Assembly (NCBI RefSeq): GCF_040548815.1
Contig: NZ_JBEPSM010000002.1
Coordinates: 310,001 to 374,000, forward strand
Reading direction: 5' to 3'
DNA: 64,000 bases
Origin: Kaistia defluvii
Lineage (GTDB): Bacteria; Pseudomonadota; Alphaproteobacteria; Rhizobiales; Kaistiaceae
Below the pieces are notes generated by a model. It worked only from the letters and a program-made list of their open reading frames with translations, was not told the DNA's origin and did no database searches. Made by a program: the position numbers and the translations under genes. Within the stretch, counting starts at the first letter, position 1; each line of letters opens with the position of its first letter. Positions 30,868-41,100 of this stretch are shown piece by piece.

Positions 30868-31070
30868 AACCGCTTCCGGAAGAACTCTGGCACCGCTGCC
30901 TCGCAGCAGGCCTGACACGGCTCTAGCCCGCGACGGGAAAGGGCGCGTGCCTATCGCCGCCGCGGTTCAAGATCCATGAAGTGTGCCGCCCAAACCCTCT
31001 CCGGCTTGCCGGGGAGGGCGCGCGTGAAGGGCTGTGGGTCCGCCGCTCGGGCCGCTTGACGTCAGCCAGT

Positions 31071-31457
31071 TCAGCCCGCGGGGTTGCGGGCTTGGGAGGA
31101 GGCCTGGATCTTCTTCAGTTCCCGGGCATAGGCGGCGTCGGCGGCGGCTTGGGTCATCTGGCCGCTATCGACCCGCTGGGCCAGGGCGAGGCGCAGGCCC
31201 TGCTGCTGGCTCAGAGCCTCGCTATCCGGGAACTCCCCGGCGTAGCGGCTCTCGGCCGCGTTCAGGCACTGGGCCCGGCTCGTCCGCGTCGGGGTGGCGC
31301 TCCTCTCATACGCCGCCTGACAGGCGGCATAGGCCCGGTTGAGCCTGGCGCTGGGTCCCGCCGGGGCGGACGCCGTGGCCATGGACGGCGCGGTAGATGT
31401 CGGCGTGCTCGTGCAGCCCGCGAGCAGCCCGAGCAGCGCCAGGATTGCAATGCGCAT
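31071..31457 (-). CDS. Small lipoprotein, unknown
   Basis: From ATG 31457 (GGGAGG nine bases upstream) the gene encodes 128 residues with a lipoprotein signal MRIAILALLGLLAGC. A Ser/Thr/Ala/Pro-rich linker follows and then a helical domain with two Cys residues (A-A-C-Q-A-A-Y-E-R, R-A-Q-C-L-N-A-A-E), suggesting a disulfide. Periplasmic face, lipid-anchored. The helical domain ends with Q-M-T-Q-A-A-A-D-A-A-Y-A-R-E-L. I recognise no function. It faces the Sel1 gene convergently. Confidence 0.75.
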   Translation of the reverse strand: MRIAILALLGLLAGCTSTPTSTAPSMATASAPAGPSARLNRAYAACQAAYERSATPTRTSRAQCLNAAESRYAGEFPDSEALSQQQGLRLALAQRVDSGQMTQAAADAAYARELKKIQASSQARNPAG

Positions 31458-31573
31458 GATGATCAGCCTCCCGTTTCCGGCAGCATCGCTCAGCTTTTGC
31501 CGAGAGTCGATACTTTGTTCCGTAACGTAATGGTGATCGCCGCAACCCGGGGCTGAAGCCGATTTCGCTTGCC

Positions 31574-31921
31574 TCAGGGCAGCGCGGCGACCGCCGTGAT
31601 CTCGATGAGATAGTCGGGATCGGCGAGCGGAATGCCGCCGGTCGCGCGCGCCGGCGTGTTGTCCGGGTCGACCCAGGTATCCCAGACGGAATTCATGGCG
31701 GCGAAGTCGGCGATGTCGGCAAGCCAGATTGTGACCGAAAGCAGGCGCGACTTGTCGGTTCCGCAAAGCGCCAGCACGCGGTCCATCTCGGCCAGCGCGC
31801 CGCGTGTCTGGGTGACGATGTCGGCGCCGGCCGGCCCGACCTGTCCGGCGACATGCACCACGCCGTCATGCGTCGCCGCCTCGCACCAGCGCGCCGCCGG
31901 CTCCAGTCTGAAAATCTCCAC
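31574..31921 (-). CDS. RidA family protein
   Basis: I place the start at GTG 31921 (GGAGAG six bases upstream), giving 115 residues, the normal RidA size. Family features are A-G-Q-V-G-P-A-G-A-D-I-V-T-Q-T-R-G-A-L-A-E-M-D-R-V-L-A, then V-T-I-W-L-A-D-I-A-D-F-A-A-M-N-S-V-W-D, P-A-R-A-T-G-G and Y-L-I-E-I-T-A-V-A. The Arg in P-A-R-A-T corresponds to the conserved substrate-binding Arg of deaminating RidA proteins. It probably removes reactive imine/enamine intermediates in the cytoplasm. Divergent from the giant autotransporter. Confidence 0.9.
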   Translation of the reverse strand: MEIFRLEPAARWCEAATHDGVVHVAGQVGPAGADIVTQTRGALAEMDRVLALCGTDKSRLLSVTIWLADIADFAAMNSVWDTWVDPDNTPARATGGIPLADPDYLIEITAVAALP

Positions 31922-32195
31922 GAGCAGCTCTCCTTTTGTCTCGGCTTGCCCCCTCGTGTCCCAGGGGGCAGTGCTCCTTGTTAGTCCGAGATGGCATTCG
32001 GCACCACTCGTAATGGGTGGGGTGATGAGGCGCGCAACCCAGGGTGAGAATTCTTGCCGCAAAATGCTGCGCTTTCGCAACACCCTTTCGAAAACGCTTT
32101 CAGAGCTTACCTTTAGGAACATTACGTTTCGGTAACCCTATAGATGTATGCGGAGCAATTCGTGCTCTTCGGTGCGAAGGCTGGGGAGCCGATAC
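31922..32195. other. Divergent promoter region between ridA-like gene and giant autotransporter
   Basis: The 274-bp spacer contains no gene. The part nearest the autotransporter (32040-32150) is relatively AT-rich with repeated TTTCG motifs. It should hold the promoter of the 10-kb gene. I could not settle on one -35/-10 pair. Confidence 0.4.
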
Positions 32196-35100
32196 ATGTT
32201 CGGAATTTGCTCGCGGGTAGCAACGGCGCAGGCACGTGTTGTCGGAGGCCGCCGTCGGATCAGGCCCATTCAGCCGATGCTTGCCGCCCTGCTGGTTTCA
32301 GGATTCCTGGCGGCGTTGTCGATCGCGGCGGGAAGCGCTCCGGCCGAGGCCGCCTGTGTCGGCGCGACCGGCAATGTGATGAACTGCACCGGCGACGCCA
32401 ATAGTGGCTCGGCCGTCTATACGGCGCCGAGCGTGCTGACGCTGAACGTCAACGCTCTGACGTCGAACCTTTCGCAGGTCTCGCTGACCGGCACCGGATC
32501 CACCCCCAGTGATCCGGCTGCCGTCGAACACTACACCTGCGCCGCTCCGGCCGAGGGCGCGGAGGCCGATTGCACGATCACGCCGGCCGTCCCCGCCAGC
32601 GGCGAAGATCCCGCCAAGGCCGAGACCTGCGCCGGCGCGAACTGCATCGCCCCGCCCGTGAAGGCGGCGAGCGGCCCGACCGGAAACTCCGGCCCGACCC
32701 TTGTCGTGAACTACCTGCCGGGTGCGAACGCTTCCAACGGCGTGGTCGGCGGCAATACGAGCGGCCAGCCGGGCGTCGTCGCCCAGTCGAATGGCAGCCG
32801 CGGCGGCAATGGCAGCAATGGCTATGTCTTCTCCGACGGCGGCGATGGCGGCGACGGCGCGGATGGCGGCAACGCCACGGTCAATGCGAGCGGCAAAGTC
32901 TCGACCAGCGCGGAGCACGCGGCCGGCATCGTCGCGACCAGCATGGCGGGCAGCGGTGGCAATGGCGGCGGCGCCTATGGCATTTCCGGTGACGCCGGCG
33001 ATGGCGGCCTCGGCGGCAGCGGCGGCGTCGCGACGGTCAATTTCACGGGCGGCAGCGTCGTCACGACCGGCGATTATTCGGTCGGCATCGCGGCGGTCAG
33101 CCAGGGCGGCGGCGGCGGCAACGGTGGCGGCGGCGGCGGTCTGGTCTTCAATCCCGGTGGCGGCAGCGCGGCCGGCAGCGGCGGCAACGCCAATGTCACG
33201 ACCAGCGCCGGCACCTCGATCACGACGTCCGGAATCTATTCCCACGGCATCGTGGCGCAGTCGATCGGCGGCGGCGGCGGCGGCAGCGCCGGCGGCTTCG
33301 GCCTGTTTGCGTCGTCGGGTGGCGATGGCGGCAATGGCGGCAATGGCGGTGTCGTGTTTGTCGTGAATGGCGGCTCGATCACGACGAATAGCAACAATTC
33401 CCAGGGCATCCTCGCTCAGTCGATCGGCGGCGGCGGCGGCGATGGCGGTTCCAATTTCGGCCTGTTCGCGTCCGGCGGCAGCGGCAGCCTCGGTGGCTAT
33501 GGCTATGCCACGGGCCTTGCCGACGAAATCGCGGTCGGCGTCACCAATTCGGGCGCCATCGTCACGAAGGGCGAATCCTCGAACGGTATCCTGGCTCAGT
33601 CGATCGGCGGCGGCGGCGGCAATGGCGGCTCCAGCGGCGGCCTCGTGTCGCTTGGCGGCTCCGGCAGTTCCACCACCAATGGCGGTATCGTCCAGGTCAC
33701 CAACACGGCGACAGGCACGATCAAGACGAACGGCAAGGCCTCGGCCGGCATTTTCGCCCAGTCGGTCGGCGGTGGCGGCGGCAATGGCGGCACGGCCGGT
33801 GGCCTGTTCTCGGCCGGCGGATCCGGCGGTGCCGGCGGCGCGGGCGGTCTGGTCACGGTGATCAATGGCGGCAATATCGAGACGGGAATCAACGGTTCCG
33901 AATCCCTCAACTCGGCCGGTATTTTCGCTCAGTCGGTTGGTGGCGGCGGCGGCAATGGCGGCGGCGCCTATTCGGGCGGGCTGGGCTTCAGCGTTGCACT
34001 GGGCGGCAAGGGCGCGGGCGGCGGCGATGCCGGCGCCGTGCAGGTTCTGCGCGACACGCAGGACAATCGCTACTCGATCATCACGCATGGCGCGCAATCC
34101 GACGCCGTGTTCGCGCAGTCGATCGGTGGCGGTGGCGGCAATGGCGGCTTCGCCGTATCCGGCACGGTCGGCGCGCTGGCGCTTTCCATGGGTGGTGATG
34201 GCGCCAAGGGCGGCAAGGGTGGCGCTGTCACGGTCGAGACGGCCGGCTCGCTGACGACCTATGGTGACGGCTCGCGGGGCATCTTTGCGCAATCGGTCGG
34301 CGGCGGCGGCGGCAATGGCGGCGCAGCCATCGCGGTCGCCGTGGATGCCGTGGGCGCCGGCTTCGCGGCGGCGATCGGCATCGGCGGCACCGGTGGCGCG
34401 GGTGGCGATGCCACCATCGTCAACGTCTCCAGCCTCAGCGACATCGTGACCAAGGGCAACAACGCCCAGGGCATTTTCGCGCAATCGATCGGTGGCGGCG
34501 GCGGCAATGGCGGCTATTCGGTCGGCGGCGCACTCGGAGGTATCGGCATTGCCGTCAATATCGGTGGCCGCGGCGCCAGCGGCGGCCTTGGCGGCACCGT
34601 CACCGTCGACAGTTCCGGCTCGATCTGGACCAAGGGCGCCAATTCAACTGGCCTTCTGGCGCAGTCGATTGGTGGCGGTGGCGGCAATGGCGGATTCGCA
34701 ATCAGCGCGGCGCTCGGCGCCGGCGCGGTCAGCGTCGCGCTTGGCGGTTCGGGAGGAACCGGCAGTTCGGGCGGCGATGTCACCGTGAACGCCGATGGCG
34801 CCGGTCACTTCATCAATACGACGGACGGGCGCAACTGGAACCTCGTCACCGAGGGCGACAATGCCGTCGGCATCCTGGCGGAAAGCATCGGCGGCGGCGG
34901 TGGCAATGGCGGGTTCTCCGGCACGCTCGCGGCCGGCGGCCTAGTTGGCGTCGGCGTCAGCCTGGGCGGTACGGGCGGCGGCGGCGGCGATGCCGGCAAG
35001 GTCACGGTCAACAATGGCAAGAAGCTCAACTCGGTCGTCACACAGAACAACATCCTGACCTTCGGCGACGGCTCGTCCGGCATCGTGGCGCAGTCGATCG

Positions 35101-38100
35101 GCGGCGGCGGCGGCAATGGCGGCTTCTCGGTCGCGCTGAGCGCCTCCGGCTCCTATGGCGGCGCCGGCGGTGCGGCCGCGGTTTCACTCGGCGGCAGCGG
35201 CGCCACGGGCGGCATCGGCAAGGATGTCGACGTCACGAATTACGGCAACATCGCCACCAACGGCCAGCAGGCAAACGGCATTTTCGCGCAGTCGGTCGGC
35301 GGCGGCGGCGGCAATGGCGGCTTCTCGGTCTCGGGCGCCTTCACCTCCGGCGCGCTCGCCGCCACGGTTGCCATTGGCGGCAGCGGCGGAGCGGGCCAGG
35401 ATGGCGGTATCGTCACGCTCCACTCGACCGGCGACATTGAAACCCGCGGTGACCAGTCGATCGGCATCTTCGCCCAGTCGATTGGTGGCGGCGGCGGCAA
35501 TGGCGGCTTCTCCGGTGCCGGCTCGATCGCGCTCCAGGGCGGCAGCGTCGGTGTCGGTCTCGGCGGTTCGGGCGGCGGCGGCGGCGCCGGCAAGCTGGTC
35601 GAGCTTACCTCTACGGGCAACGTGACCACCGGCGGCGACCAGTCGATCGGCATCTTCGCGCAGTCGGTCGGCGGCGGCGGCGGCAATGGCGGTTCCAACG
35701 TCACGCTGGCGCTCGGCCAGGACGCCGGCATCGCGGTCGGCCTCGGCGGCAATGCCGACAAGGGCGGCGCGGGCGGCGTCGTGACGGTCGTCTCGACCGG
35801 CAACATCACCACCGGCTATGATTTTGAGACCGGCACCCTGATCGCCGGCGGCGGCACCGGCGCGTCCGGCATCGTGGCGCAGTCGGTCGGCGGCGGCGGC
35901 GGCAATGGCGGCTTCTCGGCCGCCGTCAGCGGCGGCAAATCGCTTGGCGTCAGCGTCGCGCTGGGTGGCAGCGGCAAGGGCGGCGGCAAGGCCGACGTCG
36001 TCACCGTCACCAGCACGGGCGACATCCGCACCGGCTTCGACAATTCATCCGCCATCCTGGCCCAGTCGGTCGGTGGCGGCGGCGGCAATGGCGGTCTCGC
36101 CGGCGTGCTCGCCATCTCGACCGATGGCGGCGCCGCGGGCGTGAGCCTCGGCGGCTCCGGCGGTCTTGGCGGGGCGGGCGAGGCGGTCACCGTCGGCAGC
36201 ACGGGCGACATCCTTACGCTCGGCAACGGCTCGAACGGTATCCTCGCCCAGTCGGTCGGCGGCGGCGGCGGCAATGGCGGCTTCAGCCTCGCGGCCAGCG
36301 GTTCTGGCAAGAAGGGCAGCGTTTCCGTCTCGCTCGGCGGCGGTGGCGGCGCTGGCGGGACGTCGGGCCTCGTCACGGTCAACAATGCCGGCACGATCTC
36401 GACGAAGGGCGAGATCGCCAACGGCATCCTGGCGCAGTCGGTCGCGGGCGGCGGCGGCAATGGCGGCTTCTCGGTCGCCGGTAACCTGACCGTGGACGGT
36501 TCGGGCGGCGCCAGCGTCAGCGTCGGCGGTTTCGGCGGCGCCGGGCAGAATGCCGGTGCGGTCGTGGTCAACAGCAATCTCGGCGCCACGCTCGACGGCA
36601 ATGCCGCGACGATTCACACCGAAGGCGGCGATTCCAACGGCATCTTCGCCCAGTCGGTCGGCGGTGGCGGCGGCAATGGCGGCTTCTCCGGCGCGATCTC
36701 GGTTACCGGCCAGAACGCCAAGACGGCGGTCGCCGTCTCGATCGGCGGCTTCGGCGACGGCGGCGGCAATGGCTCGACCGTCAATGTGACCTCGGTCGAC
36801 AACATCCTGACCGAAGGCGACGGCTCCAACGGCATCCTGGCGCAATCGGTCGGCGGTGGCGGCGGCAATGGCGGCTTCTCCTTCGTCGCGGCCATCCAGG
36901 GCACGCTCGGCAAGGCCGAGGACGGCGCCAAGACGGCGATCTCCGCATCGCTCGGCGGCCTCGGCGGCGCGGCCGGCGACGGCGAAGCGGTGACGGTGGA
37001 TTCGACCGGCATCATCCAGACCAAGGGCAAGAAGGCCTATGGCGTGCTGGCCCAGTCGGTCGGTGGCGGCGGCGGCAATGGCGGCCTCAGCGTTTCGGCG
37101 AGTATTTCGGGCGGCGAGGAAGGCCGTCAGGTCGGCGTCTCCGTCGGCGGTTTCGGCGGCGGCGGCGGCAAGGGCGGGGACGTCACGGTGATCCGCGACG
37201 GCGCCATCATCACCGAAGGCGACCAGTCGGTCGGCCTGTTCGCGCAGTCGGTTGGCGGCGGTGGCGGCAATGGCGGCATGTCGATCGCCGGTACGATCGG
37301 CGGCCCGAATGCCAAGAGCCTGTCCGCCTCGCTGGGCGGCTTCGGTGGCGAAGGCAGCGGCGGCGGCATCGTCATCGTCGACAGCAGCGGTTCGATCACC
37401 ACCAGCGGCGTCGAGGCGCACGCCATCCAGGCGCAGTCGATCGGCGGCGGCGGCGGCAATGGCGGCCTGGCGGTCGCGGCGACGATCGGCGTGCTCGGCC
37501 AGGAGGGCAGCAACGTCAATGCCGGCGTCGCGGTCGGTGGCTTCGGCGGCGATAGCGGCATTGGCGGTCCGGTGACGATCGACAATGACGGCCTGCTGAC
37601 GACGACGGGCGACGGGGCCTTCGGCATCTTCGCGCAGTCCATCGGTGGCGGCGGCGGTTCCGGCGGCAACGCGGTCACCGGCGTGCTCGGACTTGGCGGC
37701 AACACCAAGGGCACGCAGGTCAATGTCAGCGTCGCGGTCGGCGGCCTCGGCGGCGACGGAAATCTCGGCGGCAAGGTCAAGATCACCCAGGATGGCGGTA
37801 TCCAGACCTCGGGCGTCGGCTCGTCCGGCATTGTCGCGCAGTCGATCGGCGGCGGCGGCGGCACTGGCGGCCGCTCCAACTCGATCTCCCTGCAGCTTGG
37901 ACCTTCCTGCAAGCCCCCGGCGGATTGCGACGAGGTCAAGAAGTCGCCGAACTGGAACCTTCAGGCGACGGTCGGCGGCGAGGGCGGCAAGGGCAATCTC
38001 GGCGGCATGGTCGACGTCGCCAATCTCGACTTCATCACCACCCATGGCGACAAGTCGATGGGCATCTTCGCCCAGTCGGTCGGCGGCGGCGGTGGTACGG

Positions 38101-41100
38101 GTGGCGACGCCTATGTCGGCCTTGGCGGCCTGGTGTCGATCCCGTTCGTGCCGATCGACCCGCTCACTTTCCTGAAGCCGCTCAGCACGGGCAGCTTCAA
38201 GCGCTCCGCTGCCATTGGCATCGGCGGAACGGGTGGGGAGGGCGGAAACGGCGGCGTCGTGATCGTCACCAATACCGGTCACATCACCACCGAGGGCCAG
38301 ACCTCGAACGCGATCCATGCGCAGTCGATCGGCGGCGGCGGCGGCGATGGCGGCGACGGCAATGCCGGCATGCTCGGCACGATCGCGCTCGGCGGCAGCG
38401 GCGGCGCCAGCGGCAATGGCGGCGCGGTCACGGTTACCAACGGCAAGGAGGACCTGTCGCAGGCCAATATCGCCCTGATCGAGACCTTCGGCGGCGTCGT
38501 CCTCAATAACCAGGGCATCCGCACCAATCCCGACGCGGACACCGGTCGTTCGAACGGCATCTTCGCGCAGTCGGTCGGCGGCGGCGGCGGTTCCGGCGGC
38601 GGCGCGGGCGCGCTGCTCGCCATTGGCGGTACCGGCGAGGCGGCCGGCTTCGGCGGCACCGTCACGGTCGACAATTATGGCGGAATCCTCACCCATGCCG
38701 ACGATTCCGCGGGCATCTTCGCCCAGTCGGTCGGCGGCGGTGGCGGCGCGGGCGGCTCGGTTGGCCTCACCATCGTCGGTGTCGGCGGCTCGGGCGGCTC
38801 CAGCGGCGTCGGCGGCGAGGTCGACGTGACCAACGCGGCGATGATCCAGACGGCCGGCCTCGACTCCCATGCCATCTTCGCCCAGTCGGTCGGCGGTGGC
38901 GGCGGCTCCGGCGGCGGCAAGAATTCCGGCAAGTTCACCGACAGCGTTCCGGCGCTGGTGCTGGTGGGCGGCGCAGGCGGCTCGTCCGGCAATGGCGGCG
39001 TCGTCAAGGTCATCAACTCCAACACCTTGCACACGCTCGGCGATGGCGCCGATGGCATCAATGCGCAGTCGATCGGCGGCGGCGGCGGCTCCGGCGGCCG
39101 CACCTACGGCCTGATCACGGTCGGCGGCGATACGGCGTCGACCGGTAACGGCGGCGACGTCACGGTCGAAAACCAGATCGTCCAGAGTGGCACGACCACG
39201 CTGCGCCAGGGCAACATCCTGGTCGAGGGCTATGGCTCGCATGGCATCTTCGCTCAGTCGGTCGGCGGCGGCGGCGGCAATGCCGGCGGCGGCTTCGCGT
39301 CCAGCCTGACCTCGGGCTCGCTCGGCGTCGGTGGCGCCGGCGGCGGCGATGGCGGCATCGTCAAGGTCACCAATGCCGGCGGCATCACCACGACAGGCGA
39401 CGCGGCGGTGGCGATCTTCGCCCAGTCGATCGGCGGCGGCGGCGGTAATGGCGCGATGACGGGCGGCACGGCCCTGACCGACGGTTCGGGCTTCGACTTC
39501 ACCATCGGCGGCGCCGGTGGCGCCAGCGGCAAGGGCGGCGACGTCACCGTTACCAACGAACTGACCGGCCTGATCCACACCAAGGGCTACGGCTCGACGG
39601 GCATCATGGCGCAATCGGTCGGCGGCGGCGGCGGTACGGGCGGCATTACCTACCTGACCAGTCGCGGCGCGACGCCTTCGATCGCCGTGGCGATCGGCGG
39701 TTCGGGCGGGGCCGGCGGCGATGGCGGCATCGTCAAGGTCATCAATGACGGCAACATGCTGATCGAGGGCGACAACTCCGTCGCGATCTTCGCCCAGTCG
39801 GTCGGTGGCGGCGGCGGCAGGGGTGGCGCGGCCACGGCGGTCGCGCTTGGCGATGCGGCCGTCATCGGCGGCGATGGCGTGACCGGCAAGGGCGGCGACG
39901 TGACCGTCACCAGCACCGGCACCATCGGCCTCACCGGCGACGGCTCGGTCGGCATCTTCGCGCAGTCGGTCGGCGGTGGTGGCGGCGTTGTCACGGCGGG
40001 CACGGACGGCATTGTCGAGGCCACCCAGAATGGCGGCACCGGCAATGGCGGCAAGGTGACGATCACCGGCGACGCCAAGATCCTGATCTCCGGCGACAAC
40101 TCGGTCGGCGTCTTCGCCCAGTCGGTCGGCGGCGGCGGCGGTGTCGGCGGCTTCGACGGCAATTATCTCGGGCTCGACCGGTTCTCCGGCGCCAGCGCCC
40201 AGACCTTCGGCCTGTTTGCGATGCCGGCGGGCTTCATGGGCTCGGTCGGCGGGACAGGCTATGGCGAGACTGTGAAGCTGACCCAGACGGTCGATGTCGC
40301 GGTCACGGGCAAGAATTCCTTTGGCATTCTGGCCCAGAGCGTCGGCGGCAGCGGCAATGGCGACATCGACGTCACCATCGACGACAAGGTCGAAGTCGTT
40401 GGAGGCTCCGAAATGGGCGCCGGCGTCGGATTCAAGGACGGCAAGACCAACAAGCTGACGAACAAGGGCGTTGTCGCCTCGATCGACGGGATCGACGGCT
40501 ATGCCATGCGCGCCACCGGCGGCGACGACACCTTCGAAAACCAGTCCATCGCCATCGGCTCCGTCGCGCTCGGCGAAGGCCAGAACGCCTTCAACAACCG
40601 CTTCGAGGCCATCCACTACATGGGTGACACCGTCGATCTCGGCACGACCGGCAAGTACCTCAACGAAGGTTACATCAATCCCGGCGACTGGGACCGGGTG
40701 ATGACCACGACCCTGACCGGCAATTTCGAACAGGCCGATAAGGGCGCCTATCTGCTCGACCTCGACCTGGCCGATACGACGGACCGGATCGATGTCAGCG
40801 GCACGGCCAAGGTTGACGGTTTTGTCGCCATCAACGTTATGAACCCGGGTGCGGCCCGCACCGGCAGCACCGACTACGTCATCATTCACACCGAGGAAGG
40901 CGTCACGGACGAGGGCCTCGCCATCGACGCCATCCAGAGCGCGGTGGCGCAGTACAAGCTGCTCTATCCGCTTGATCCGCAGGATGTCGTCCTTAATGTC
41001 GACATCAACTACGCCCGCGGCGGCCTGACGGAAAACCAGACCGCGGTCGGCTCGGCGATCAATGCGATCCAGACGGATCTGACGTCGCCGAAATTCACGC

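Noticed and set aside
32929..40350. CRISPR or satellite DNA in the repeated glycine-codon region
   Set aside because: The repeats are in frame, vary in length and encode a coherent secreted protein.
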